Shown: piece by piece, positions 17,699 to 26,676 of the stretch
How the letters are laid out: each line of letters opens with the position of its first letter
Position numbering within the stretch: position 1 is the stretch's first letter
Assembly (NCBI GenBank): GCA_035501615.1
Contig: DATJVY010000062.1
Coordinates: forward strand, 7,012 to 71,011
DNA length: 64,000 bases
Source: RPRB01 sp035501615
GTDB taxonomy: Bacteria; Myxococcota; Myxococcia; Myxococcales; Myxococcaceae
Direction of reading: 5' to 3'
Notes under the pieces: model-generated
What the model was told of the DNA's origin: nothing
Seen by the model: only the letters and a program-made list of their open reading frames with translations
The model's database searches: none
Position numbers and translations under genes: made by a program

Positions 17699-19920
17699 GG
17701 GCCGCTCTCGTCCCCGTGGGCACCGAGCGTGAACCGCCTCATGGCCCGCGGGGCCCACCAGTTCGCTGCTCCGAAGAGGCGCATCGTCGCCGGGACGACG
17801 AGCACCCGCACCAGCGTGGCATCGAGGGCGACGGCGAGCGCCATCCCGACCCCCATCGCCTTCACCACCAGGATGCGGGCGAGCGTGAACGCGACGAAGA
17901 CCGCGACCATGATCGCCGCGGCGCTGGTGATGAGACTGCCGGTGCGCTCGAGGCCCTCGGCGACCGCGCGGCGGTTGTCGTGGCTCCGCTCCCATTCCTC
18001 GCGCATCCGCGAGAGCATCAGGACCTCGTAGTCCATCGACAGGCCGAAGAGGGTGCAGAAGAGGAGGACCGGCAGCGCCGGCTCGAGCGGCCCGGGCTGG
18101 AAATCGAGCAACCAGCGCAAGTGGCCCTCCTGGAAGATCCACACCATGGCCCCGAAGCTCGCGGTCATGGACAGGACGTTCATCGCCACCGCCTCGAAGG
18201 GGAGGATCACCGAGCGGAGGAGGACGAAGAGCACCGCCAGCGTGACCAGGAACACGAAGCCGACGGCCATGGGCGCTCGGCCGAGCACGAAGTCGCTCGA
18301 GTCCACGTTGATCGCGGCCTCGCCGCCGACGAGGATCCGCCCGTCGCCGACCACTCGGTCCTGCCTCAGGACCTTGACCAGCCGGCGGGCTTCGCCGCTC
18401 GAGGCCGGGGCGGAGGTGAGAACCTGGACCACCGCCGCGTCGTCGTGCAGGTACGCCGCCTCGGCCAGGGCGAGCTCCGGCGGGCGGAACGCCGGCCCCG
18501 CTTCGGAGAGCTGCACGTACTGCGCGCGGGTGACCGAAGGATCGAGGTTCACGATGCTCTCGATGCCGACGACGCCGGGGAGGCTCGCCCAGCGGCGGGT
18601 GGCGTCGTAGAGCGCGGCGGCGCGCTCGGGAGTGAAGGGCGGCCCGGGGAACTCCACCGCGACGAGGATGCGCGTCGCGCTCTGCTCGGGGAAGGCGCGG
18701 GCCAGCGCGGCGAGGCCCTGGCGTGACTCGGCGGTGGGAGGAAGCGCGGTGATGTCCGTTCCCGCGGTCTCCAGGCGGAGGAAGGGCCAGCCCAGGATCA
18801 CGAGGAAGCCCAGGGTGGGGACGAGCACCGCGAGGGGACGCTTCATCACCCCGGTCGCCAGCCGCTTCCAGAACCCGGCCCTCGGTCCGAACCCCGGGAG
18901 CGGCACCCTGCCGAGGTCCACCCGCGGCCCGAGCCAGCCGAGCAGCGCCGGGAGCAGGGTGAGCGCGAAGAGCACGCTGAAGGCGACGACGATGGCGCCC
19001 CCCAGACCCATCGCGGCGAGGAACGAGCCCCGGTAGAAGAGCAGCCCCGACAGACCGGCGGCCACCGCCAGCCCGGAGAAGGCGACGGCCCGGCCGGCGG
19101 TGTCGACCGTGCGCTCGAGGGCGGCCCCGGCTCCGCGGCCAGCCTCCAGCTCCGTCCGGAAGCGGTTGACGATGAAGAGCGAGTAGTCGATGGCCACCCC
19201 GAGCCCGATCAGGCTCACGACGTTGAGGGTGTACTGGGCCATGTCCATCCAGTGGGAGAGGGCGAGCACCGCCGCCACCCCGGCGAGCACCGCCAGCCCT
19301 CCCACCACGACCGGCAGGAGCGCAGCGACGATCGTCCGGAAGACCCAGAGCAGCACCACCAGTGCCAGGGGAAAGGAGAGCAGCTCGGCCCGGAGGAGGT
19401 CGCGCTCCAGCTCCGCATTCAGGTCGCTCAGGAATGCGGGCTTCCCGGTGACCGCCACCTGGAACGGTCCGTCGCGGAGGGCGGCCTTCACCGCCGGGAA
19501 CTCGCGCACCGCGGCCTTCTCGTCGCCCTTCAGCCGGACCAGCACCAGCGCGGTCCGTCCATCGCCGGAGACGAACCGGCTCCGGGCCTGCTCGGGAACG
19601 GTGACGACCGAGACGACGCTCGCCACCTCCTGGCGGGCGGCGACCTTCTCCAGCATCTGGGCCAGCACGGCCTGGAACACCGGATCGGTCGCGGGCATCT
19701 CCCGGTGGCTGAAGAGGGCGACGACGCTGGTGTCGGTGTCCGCGCCCGCCGCGCCGCGGACGAGCGCGGCGGCCCGGGCAGCCTCCGTGCCCTCGATGGT
19801 GCCGCTGCTCAGGCTTCCACCGCGCACCACGGACACGATGGAGAGGGCGAGCACCGCGAGGGTACCCGCGAGCACCACCAGGCGGTGCCGGGAGACGGCC
19901 CGGGCCAGGGCGACGAACAT
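17695..19920 (-). CDS. MMPL/RND family lipid transporter
   Basis: 741 residues with twelve predicted membrane segments split by two periplasmic domains. The paired Asp-Tyr residues that form the proton relay in MmpL3 are both present: Asp245-Tyr246 in VAIDYSLFIVNRFR and Asp630-Tyr631 in LSMDYEVLMLSRMREEW. The family moves lipids or lipid-like molecules out of the cytoplasmic membrane using the proton gradient. It is the first gene of a two-gene unit with the lipid glycosyltransferase. The ATG at 19920 begins MFVALARAVSRHRL, as usual for the family. The substrate is unknown. Confidence 0.88.
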   Translation of the reverse strand: MFVALARAVSRHRLVVLAGTLAVLALSIVSVVRGGSLSSGTIEGTEAARAAALVRGAAGADTDTSVVALFSHREMPATDPVFQAVLAQMLEKVAARQEVASVVSVVTVPEQARSRFVSGDGRTALVLVRLKGDEKAAVREFPAVKAALRDGPFQVAVTGKPAFLSDLNAELERDLLRAELLSFPLALVVLLWVFRTIVAALLPVVVGGLAVLAGVAAVLALSHWMDMAQYTLNVVSLIGLGVAIDYSLFIVNRFRTELEAGRGAGAALERTVDTAGRAVAFSGLAVAAGLSGLLFYRGSFLAAMGLGGAIVVAFSVLFALTLLPALLGWLGPRVDLGRVPLPGFGPRAGFWKRLATGVMKRPLAVLVPTLGFLVILGWPFLRLETAGTDITALPPTAESRQGLAALARAFPEQSATRILVAVEFPGPPFTPERAAALYDATRRWASLPGVVGIESIVNLDPSVTRAQYVQLSEAGPAFRPPELALAEAAYLHDDAAVVQVLTSAPASSGEARRLVKVLRQDRVVGDGRILVGGEAAINVDSSDFVLGRAPMAVGFVFLVTLAVLFVLLRSVILPFEAVAMNVLSMTASFGAMVWIFQEGHLRWLLDFQPGPLEPALPVLLFCTLFGLSMDYEVLMLSRMREEWERSHDNRRAVAEGLERTGSLITSAAAIMVAVFVAFTLARILVVKAMGVGMALAVALDATLVRVLVVPATMRLFGAANWWAPRAMRRFTLGAHGDESGP

Positions 19921-20009
19921 GCGGGGGCCTGCTCTGCCCGATCCTCGCCCCCGAGGCAACCCGGTCGAGGAAGTGTTCGGGCCCTGGCGCAGGGGGGCGA
20001 CAGGTCCTC

Positions 20010-22685
20010 CTACTGCGGGGTCTGCTGGGCGGTCGTCACCTGGACCGGGAGGGAGACGACGTTCGCCGTCTGCGGGGTGAGCGGTGTCAGCTGCGTCGTG
20101 AACGATCTGTTTGCGGCACTCAGGGTGCAGACGAGATTGGTGATCGGGAGGTCGGTCACGGTGACCGCGTCGGGCGAGAAGGTGATCGAGCCGTCCCGGG
20201 CGAATGGCTCGAAGGCCCAGAGGAACCCGTCGAGCGGATGGGCGGGATCGGCGACCAGGGTGGTGGCGAGGACCCCGCCCTCGTCGGTGAGCCGCACCCC
20301 GACCTGGCCGGAGGCGAGGAGGGACGCCGCTGGCCCGAAGCTGTACCGCTTCGCCCAGAGAACGGCCCCGGTGGCATCGAGCCCGACCAGCGCCGCCGAG
20401 GGGACGCTGGCGGGGGAGGGTTCGGTGAGCTGCACGGTGGAACCTCCGGCGACGTACCCGGTGGTGGGCAGCTCGGCGAAGGAATCGAGCAGGAACACGC
20501 TGCCGGCGCCGAACCCGAATCCGGGGAACGAGGCGAAGCCCACGCTCCCGTCGGACAGGAGGCGCGCGACCATCCCGTTGTGCTGCGCGCCGCCGCTTCC
20601 GGCGAGCGTGACCTCCTCCTGCTGTCCGACGATCGCCGCCGAGGGGATGGTGTCCGGCGCGCTGTCGCAGGCCTGGTACCGCTTCGACCAGACCACGGCG
20701 CCCGCAGGGGACAGACGCAACGCGAACATCGCGTCGTTCGGGTCACTGATCGCCCCGGCGAGGAAGACGTCCTGCCCGATGCTCTCCACCACCCGGGGGT
20801 TGGTGCTGCTGCTCGCGCCCGGATCCACGAGGGTGAGGGTCGGCGAGCCCTCGCTCGGTACGTGGATGAGGAAGGTCTTCCCGCTCCCCACGCAGCCGCC
20901 GGTGACGAGGTGGCCCCCAGCGCCATCTTCGGACAGGGCGGTGAGCGCCAGGGTGCAGACCTCGAGGGGCACGTCGAACGCCCGGGCGTCCAGCACGGTC
21001 CCGTCCTGCCCGAGCCGTGTCATCACCAGCGTGGTGTTCGAGGTGGAGGCGACCATCAGGGCACCGTCGGTCGTGGGCCGGATCCGGGCGGGCCGGAGCG
21101 TCTGGCCGTCGAGCTGCAGCTCGCGGGCCCAGACCACCTTCCCGGTCTGGTCCAGCTTGACGAGCTGGCGCACCCCCCAGCCGCTGCGGAGGAAGTTGCC
21201 GTCGATGGTGCGGAGGAGATCCGAGTAGGTGGTCGAGTTTCCGGGCGACCCCGCGAGTGCGGCCTCCACCGGCGCGGCGTAGGTCCGCGACCAGGGGGTG
21301 AACGTCGGTTGGGCAAAGTGGTTCGAGTCTGGCCCGCTGCCGGGAGGCAGCGTGGGCGGATCCGGCGGTGGGGCACAGTCGCCGGTGGCCACGGAGACCT
21401 CGAGCGGATTCAGATCCGGTGAATGCCAGTCGGCGAGGGTGACCGAGCCGACGATCGGAAGCGCGGGAGTGGTGACCTTGACCCCGAGGTTCATCTCCAC
21501 ACCCGCGTAGAGACCCCAGCAGGGCGAGCCCAGCAGATCGGCCTGCACCCTCCCGTAGGTGAGCGCGGTGGCGTAGGGCCCGGTCACTCCGAAGAGCAGC
21601 ACGTTCAGTCGTGCTCCGGCGGCGACCTTCGCCTCGGCATGGAGGGTGATCTGCGTGTCGTTGATCCCGAAGTCGGTGCTCTTGAGAGTGGGCGAGGAGA
21701 GCTGGGGAGGGGAGGTCGACTTGGTGGAGACGGTCACCGAGCTCTCGAACGTGGCCGAGCCATGGATCCCCGTCTTGAACGTCCCCGAGGCTCCTCCCGA
21801 CAGCACGGCGGTGAGATCGATCGTGGGCACGAAGACCAGCGGCCCGATCGGAACCGGCGGGAGCGTGACCGTGGTGAGGTCGACCGGCTTCTCGTAGTGG
21901 AGGAAGGCGGCGCCATGCACGTTGACGTCGCCGTGAATCCTCGGATCGACGACGAAGGTGGTCCTGGCCTCGGGCAGCAGCGCATCGATCGAGCAGCTTG
22001 GCGGGATGCCCACCAGGACGCCGGCGAAGCTCTTCAGGCAGCTCTCCACCACATCCGGCAGCGCATCGATGCCACCCCAGTCCACGTCGACCGAGATCGA
22101 GAAATCGAAGCCGCCGCCCATGCTCCCGTCAGTGACCAGCTGATCGTTGGTGGTGCTGGGGTCACCGTCACCGTCGAAGAGCACGTAGGAGAAGGGAAGC
22201 GTGGTGTCGAAGTCGAGCGCCGCGGAGCGGGCATCGAGCGGTGAACGGCCGGCGCTTCCACCCGCGACGGCCGCCGATCGAGCGAACTTCACGTGCAGCT
22301 TCTTGTAGGCGAGCTGGATGGGCGCCTGCCCCGTCCGGAGCACCAGGCCGCCGCCGCTCCGGTCCACCGCCAGGACCGCCCGGAGCAGTCCCGCCGGCGT
22401 GCTCGGGCTCACCCCGGCGACGAGGATGTTGCCGACGTCCACGTTCGCCAGCGCGCTGGGAGGCGAGGTGAAGGTGAGAGTCCCGTCCCCGGGGTCCGGC
22501 TGGAGCGAGGCGAGATCCGCGGTCGCGAGCTGGAGGGTGGTCGGGAAGGGAAGCGCGGTGACCTCGTCCTGCGGCGTCGGCGTTCCCGGCGTGCTGGGTC
22601 CGCTGGACGAGCAGGCGATGCCGGCGATCCCGACCACGGCGACGAGGAGGACCCGCCAGCGCGCTCGCAGAATGTCTCGGCCCAT
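20010..22685 (-). CDS. large lipoprotein with C-terminal propeller-like repeats
   Basis: 891 residues. The ATG at 22685 has AAGGAG upstream and starts a lipoprotein signal (VAVVGIAGIACSSS). The N-terminal 450 residues are a Thr/Ser/Val-rich beta region with no recognised family. The C-terminal 400 residues contain repeats such as VVWARELQ, VVWSKRYQ and VLWAKRYS, spaced about 130 residues apart, resembling beta-propeller-type repeats of secreted myxobacterial proteins. The function is unknown; an outer-membrane or surface location is inferred from the lipobox. It follows the 875-residue lipoprotein gene by 29 bases and is probably in one operon with it. Confidence 0.75.
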   Translation of the reverse strand: MGRDILRARWRVLLVAVVGIAGIACSSSGPSTPGTPTPQDEVTALPFPTTLQLATADLASLQPDPGDGTLTFTSPPSALANVDVGNILVAGVSPSTPAGLLRAVLAVDRSGGGLVLRTGQAPIQLAYKKLHVKFARSAAVAGGSAGRSPLDARSAALDFDTTLPFSYVLFDGDGDPSTTNDQLVTDGSMGGGFDFSISVDVDWGGIDALPDVVESCLKSFAGVLVGIPPSCSIDALLPEARTTFVVDPRIHGDVNVHGAAFLHYEKPVDLTTVTLPPVPIGPLVFVPTIDLTAVLSGGASGTFKTGIHGSATFESSVTVSTKSTSPPQLSSPTLKSTDFGINDTQITLHAEAKVAAGARLNVLLFGVTGPYATALTYGRVQADLLGSPCWGLYAGVEMNLGVKVTTPALPIVGSVTLADWHSPDLNPLEVSVATGDCAPPPDPPTLPPGSGPDSNHFAQPTFTPWSRTYAAPVEAALAGSPGNSTTYSDLLRTIDGNFLRSGWGVRQLVKLDQTGKVVWARELQLDGQTLRPARIRPTTDGALMVASTSNTTLVMTRLGQDGTVLDARAFDVPLEVCTLALTALSEDGAGGHLVTGGCVGSGKTFLIHVPSEGSPTLTLVDPGASSSTNPRVVESIGQDVFLAGAISDPNDAMFALRLSPAGAVVWSKRYQACDSAPDTIPSAAIVGQQEEVTLAGSGGAQHNGMVARLLSDGSVGFASFPGFGFGAGSVFLLDSFAELPTTGYVAGGSTVQLTEPSPASVPSAALVGLDATGAVLWAKRYSFGPAASLLASGQVGVRLTDEGGVLATTLVADPAHPLDGFLWAFEPFARDGSITFSPDAVTVTDLPITNLVCTLSAANRSFTTQLTPLTPQTANVVSLPVQVTTAQQTPQ

Positions 22686-22714
22686 GCCTCTCCTTCCCAA
22701 TCCCCGTTCCTGCC

Positions 22715-25342
22715 TCAGGGACAGCCGGCGTCGCAGCTGGGGATGTTGAGGGAGACGGGGTTCGAGGTGGTGCTGATCGTCCCCTGGTCGGTGGTTGCGA
22801 TCCAGCTCGGCGCGTCGGTGCAGTCAATGCTGCAGGGTGGGCTGTTGCAGCAGATGGTGCCGTTGGTGAGGTCCAGGACCGTCCCCGTCGAGCTCGGCGG
22901 AATGGTCACGTCGAGGTTCGAGTACGTGCCATTCAGGTTGCAGGCCCCCACGGGCGAGGAGATGGTCAGAGCGCTCACCGTCACCGGCACGCAGGAGCCG
23001 TTGACGAGGGTCACCGTCGTCTGGAAGGTCTGGCCGCAGGTGGTGATGGAGCTCGGGGCAGACGCGGTGAGCGCGACGGGGCCCCAGGCAACGCACACCG
23101 CCGAGCTCGCGGTACTGGTCCCCTTCGGGTCGGTGGCGGAGAGGGTGAAGTTGGTGCTGGTGGGCACGGTCACCGTCTTGCTCCCCGTCGTGACCGGGGT
23201 CACCCTTCCCACCCCGGGAGAGATGCTGAGCGCGCTCGCTCCGCTGACCGACCAGGCCAGGGTCACCGTGCCGCCGTCCACGGGCAGCGTGGCCGGCGTG
23301 GCGGTGAAGCTCTTGATGGTGGGCGCCGTGGTGCTCGAGCCCGGAGGCGCCACGCCGAGCGACACCGCGTGCTGGCTCACCTGGTCGATGACGTAGACGT
23401 GCGCGGACTCGATCGAGGCGACGAGCCGGCTGGTGGTGGGGTCGGCGATGCGCGGATAGGCGTAGAGCCAGAGCGGCCGGAGATCCGGACCGAACGCCAG
23501 GACGCCCATGCCCAGCTGCGCCCCCGAGACGAAGACGGCGAAGCTCCCGTCCGCCCCGGTGTACGTGCTCCGGGCCAGGATGTCGGTCCCGTCGGCCGTC
23601 TGGTACAGGCCCGCGATGGGGGAGGTCACGTCGGGCGTGGTCTTCCCCACCGACCAGAGCTCGAAGGTGGTGTACGGCGGCGTGTTCCGCAGCGTCACCA
23701 CGCGGCCGTCGGAGGTCGCGCCCACCACGGTCGCCTGGATCGTGGAGGGGTTCGCCGGCGGCGCGATGTAGCTCCCGAGGATGGCGCTCCCCGCGCCCAC
23801 CAGGACCACCGGGTACTTCAGCAAGGGCGCAGCCGCGCCGCAGTTCGACACCAGCTGGACGACGAAAGTCCCGTCTCCGACCGGAACCAGCTTGGAGATG
23901 CTCTGCACGGTGCACCCGGCCGGGAGCTGGAGGGGACCGAGGCTCACCGTGGACGTTCCGAAGTCGATCAGGTTCCAGCTGCTCCCGCACACGCCGACGT
24001 TGGGAGACAGGTAGCGACCTCCACCGGCCGCGACCTCGCCCACGGTGGGAGGCCCGGTCGACACGAGGCCCGAGGAGACGGTGATCCTCTTGAGCGAGGG
24101 ATCGACGCAGCCGAGGCTCTCGACGATTCCGGTCCCGCAGGCCGTGACCGAGTCCTGGAGGCAGAGCAGCTGGTCCACGCGGGTGAGCGGCGGGGTCACC
24201 GCCGGTGGGCCGTTGCTCGCGGACACCGGGGGCCCGCTGCTCCCCGGCGGCGCGAAGAGGAGGAGATTGGAGAAGTTCCCGGTGAACTGGGAGAAGAGCG
24301 TGTCCCCCTCGAAGTTGAGGCCCCGGGCGAGGTAGCCGCCGTCCAGTCCTCCGGGGAGCTGGGTGGTGTCGAACCCGAAGAAGACGCCATCGGCGTCGGT
24401 GAGCAGCCCGGGAATCCAGTCCGAGGTGGAGCTGGCGGGAGTCGACGTGGCGAAGGGCAGCACCAGGCCTCCCGGGAAGGCGACGGGCTCGGCGGCGAAG
24501 CTCGTCGGACTGCTGGAGGCCAGGCGTCCGGGGATGAAGCGATCCCAGAGGACCCGGGTCAGGTCGATTCCCAGGTCGAGGTTGCTCGAGTTGCCGTTGA
24601 GGGCGGTGGCGGTGACGGTGAGTCGCGCGGTGCGCTCGGTCTCGGTGAGCACCTCGATCGGCACCGGGACGCCCGGGGTGTAGGGGTAGTTGTCGGTGCC
24701 CAGGCCCGGCGTGTTCTGGAACACCGCCGTGTAGAGGTACGTCCCCCCGTCCTGCGTGCCGGTGATGGAGGAGGCGGCGAGCCCGTCGAGGGCGACCTGG
24801 GGGAGCGAGCGGAGCTGGTCCGTGGTCGATACCACGACGGTGAAGGCCGACCGCGGCTGCACGGTGGGCGGGTACTGCACCGCCAGGGTGGGGCCCAGCG
24901 TGTCGAAGAAGACGCCGAGCGCCTGGACCTGGGTAGCGCCGGCATCGCTGAACGCCTCCACGGCGAGCTGCAGGGAGGGGAACCCTCCGTCGGGGTTGGG
25001 CTGCGCGACGTCCTGGCACTGGGTGAAGTCCACCAGCGAGACGTACGGCGGCGCGGCCCAGCTGTAGACGGTGCGCGCGCCGGCATCGAGCGGGCCGCAG
25101 AGCACGTCGACGTGGCTCACCCCGTTCACCGAGGACGCGGCGGCCGCGACCTGCGCGGTGAGGGTGATGATGTCGCCGTTCCTCGGGCTGGAGACGGTCA
25201 GCGAGGGTGGCGGCGGCGCGCTCGGCACCCCGGGGACCTCGAGGTCGAAGCAGGCGACGAGCACCAGCAGCGCAGCGGACAGCGCCAGCACCGCGCGGCG
25301 GGCGGGCCGCCCGCTCTCTCCCCTCCCGGGACGCGACGTCAA
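22715..25342 (-). CDS. large Ig-like-domain lipoprotein, Cys-rich C-terminus
   Basis: 875 residues with a lipoprotein signal (LSAALLVLVACFD). The start is a TTG with a near-perfect GAGGAGG five to six bases upstream, which decides the start. N-terminal and middle parts are beta-rich. Around residues 680-760 a stretch beginning LPVDGGTVTLAWSVSGASAL is typical of bacterial Ig-like folds. The last 100 residues hold closely spaced cysteines (for example ICCNSPPCSIDC and IPSCDAGC), suggesting disulfides outside the cytoplasm. No enzyme motif is visible and the role is unknown. Probably transcribed with the following lipoprotein gene. Confidence 0.75.
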   Translation of the reverse strand: MTSRPGRGESGRPARRAVLALSAALLVLVACFDLEVPGVPSAPPPPSLTVSSPRNGDIITLTAQVAAAASSVNGVSHVDVLCGPLDAGARTVYSWAAPPYVSLVDFTQCQDVAQPNPDGGFPSLQLAVEAFSDAGATQVQALGVFFDTLGPTLAVQYPPTVQPRSAFTVVVSTTDQLRSLPQVALDGLAASSITGTQDGGTYLYTAVFQNTPGLGTDNYPYTPGVPVPIEVLTETERTARLTVTATALNGNSSNLDLGIDLTRVLWDRFIPGRLASSSPTSFAAEPVAFPGGLVLPFATSTPASSTSDWIPGLLTDADGVFFGFDTTQLPGGLDGGYLARGLNFEGDTLFSQFTGNFSNLLLFAPPGSSGPPVSASNGPPAVTPPLTRVDQLLCLQDSVTACGTGIVESLGCVDPSLKRITVSSGLVSTGPPTVGEVAAGGGRYLSPNVGVCGSSWNLIDFGTSTVSLGPLQLPAGCTVQSISKLVPVGDGTFVVQLVSNCGAAAPLLKYPVVLVGAGSAILGSYIAPPANPSTIQATVVGATSDGRVVTLRNTPPYTTFELWSVGKTTPDVTSPIAGLYQTADGTDILARSTYTGADGSFAVFVSGAQLGMGVLAFGPDLRPLWLYAYPRIADPTTSRLVASIESAHVYVIDQVSQHAVSLGVAPPGSSTTAPTIKSFTATPATLPVDGGTVTLAWSVSGASALSISPGVGRVTPVTTGSKTVTVPTSTNFTLSATDPKGTSTASSAVCVAWGPVALTASAPSSITTCGQTFQTTVTLVNGSCVPVTVSALTISSPVGACNLNGTYSNLDVTIPPSSTGTVLDLTNGTICCNSPPCSIDCTDAPSWIATTDQGTISTTSNPVSLNIPSCDAGCP

Positions 25343-25568
25343 CGCGCCTCCTCACCCCGGCGCCCCTGGTGAGCGGGCCGGAACCTCCCGAGTATGCCGG
25401 GGTGCGGTCAGCCGGGTCCGGAACGGCAATCCCGTTGCGGACGACCCCGGAAGGGCCACGAGCTTCTGCTACGGTGTTGCAGGACGCGCCTCGCGTCTCC
25501 GGGGTCGTGACTCCGCCTACCCGTCGAGGCGTGAAGTCCGGCGGGCTCGATCTCCGAGCTGCGGCCTC
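25343..25568. other. 226-bp intergenic region upstream of the lipoprotein pair
   Basis: Separates the cytochrome gene's stop from the TTG start at 25342, with both genes on the minus strand. It should hold the promoter of the lipoprotein pair. Apart from the GAGGAGG next to the start I see no convincing promoter boxes, repeats or hairpin with a T-tract. Confidence 0.4.
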
Positions 25569-26654
25569 TCAGTCGCAGGTGCCGGGGAGCCCGGTGATCC
25601 ACTCGGTGACCAGCGCCACGCCGTGCATGTCCACGATGCTCCGGCCGATCTGCGGCATGGCGACGGCCGGCGTCGTCGACGACATCCGGTAGGGGATGAT
25701 CGACTGATCCGGTTGCGCGGGGAAGACGTCGTAGGGACGTCCGCCCGCGCCAACGCCTGCGGCCACCGGGCGCTTGCAGATGCCGAGCTGCACCGACTCG
25801 GGCACCGAGGCCGCGAGGTACAGACCGCTGATCCGTGCGTTGCCCTGCGGGCTGTGACAGAAGGCGCAATTGGCCTCGAGGTACGCCCGCGCGCGCTGGT
25901 CCACCGTTCCCGCGTCGGGGTCGGCGGCGGCCGGGAGCTGCGGGGCGCTCGACGGGTCCGCCGGCGCTCCGGTGAGGATGCCCAGCTTCGTCCAGCGGGC
26001 GAGCTGGTTCTCGGTGCCGTCCGCGTAGGCGAAGTCGGTGTTGAGCCAGCGGGCCTTCGGTCCGATGGGGGCCACCGGCCCGTTCTCCGCGTGGCACTGC
26101 TGGCACTGCAGCTCGCTGGGGACGAGGTAGTGAGCGCTCTGGTTCACCCCGTCGACGTCGATGTACGAGAAGTCCAGGACCTCGCCGCCGGGCTCGGGCG
26201 TGGCCTCGGTCCCTGCGTCGTTCCAGCGGTAGGCCATGAAGTTCCACGCGCCCTGCGCCTTCCACTCCACCCGCGTCTCCACCCAGTGGATGGGAAGGGT
26301 GGTGTCCCGGGCGTCGGCCCGGAAGCCGAAGCTCTTGGTGAGGACCGTCCCGTCGGGGAAGCCCAGCGGAGCCGTCGGGTCGTAGACGGCGGCCGTTCCC
26401 GGCGGCACGCGCACCGTGCGCCGCTTGATCGCCCCGTCGGAAAAGAGGGGCGTGGTGAGCGTGTAGGGCACGACGTCGCTCGAGAGCGGCGCCACGTCCC
26501 CCTGGGTGAGCGCCACCTGACACCAGTCGGCGAGGCTCGGGGGATAGGTGGAATCGGTCGGAACGAGCGGGGTGCAGGTTCCGCTGGACTTTCCGCATCC
26601 GGCCAGCGCCAGGAGGGCGCCGGCCAGGACCAGCGGGACGGACCTCGACGGCAT
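25569..26654 (-). CDS. SO2930-type di-haem c-type cytochrome lipoprotein
   Basis: 361 residues with a lipobox (LLALAGCGKSS). Two haem c sites are present: CQQCH in SELQCQQCHAENG and CAFCH in EANCAFCHSPQGN. The segment PLFSDGAIKRRTVRVPPG and the C-terminal PQIGRSIVDMHGVALV match the conserved family named for Shewanella SO2930 (TIGR03806). That family is known to occur next to a parallel beta-helix protein, as here. It is presumably an electron carrier or dehydrogenase subunit on the outer face of a membrane. The catalytic role is not established. Confidence 0.87.
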   Translation of the reverse strand: MPSRSVPLVLAGALLALAGCGKSSGTCTPLVPTDSTYPPSLADWCQVALTQGDVAPLSSDVVPYTLTTPLFSDGAIKRRTVRVPPGTAAVYDPTAPLGFPDGTVLTKSFGFRADARDTTLPIHWVETRVEWKAQGAWNFMAYRWNDAGTEATPEPGGEVLDFSYIDVDGVNQSAHYLVPSELQCQQCHAENGPVAPIGPKARWLNTDFAYADGTENQLARWTKLGILTGAPADPSSAPQLPAAADPDAGTVDQRARAYLEANCAFCHSPQGNARISGLYLAASVPESVQLGICKRPVAAGVGAGGRPYDVFPAQPDQSIIPYRMSSTTPAVAMPQIGRSIVDMHGVALVTEWITGLPGTCD

Positions 26655-26676
26655 GGGACGTACCTCTCTCAGGCTC

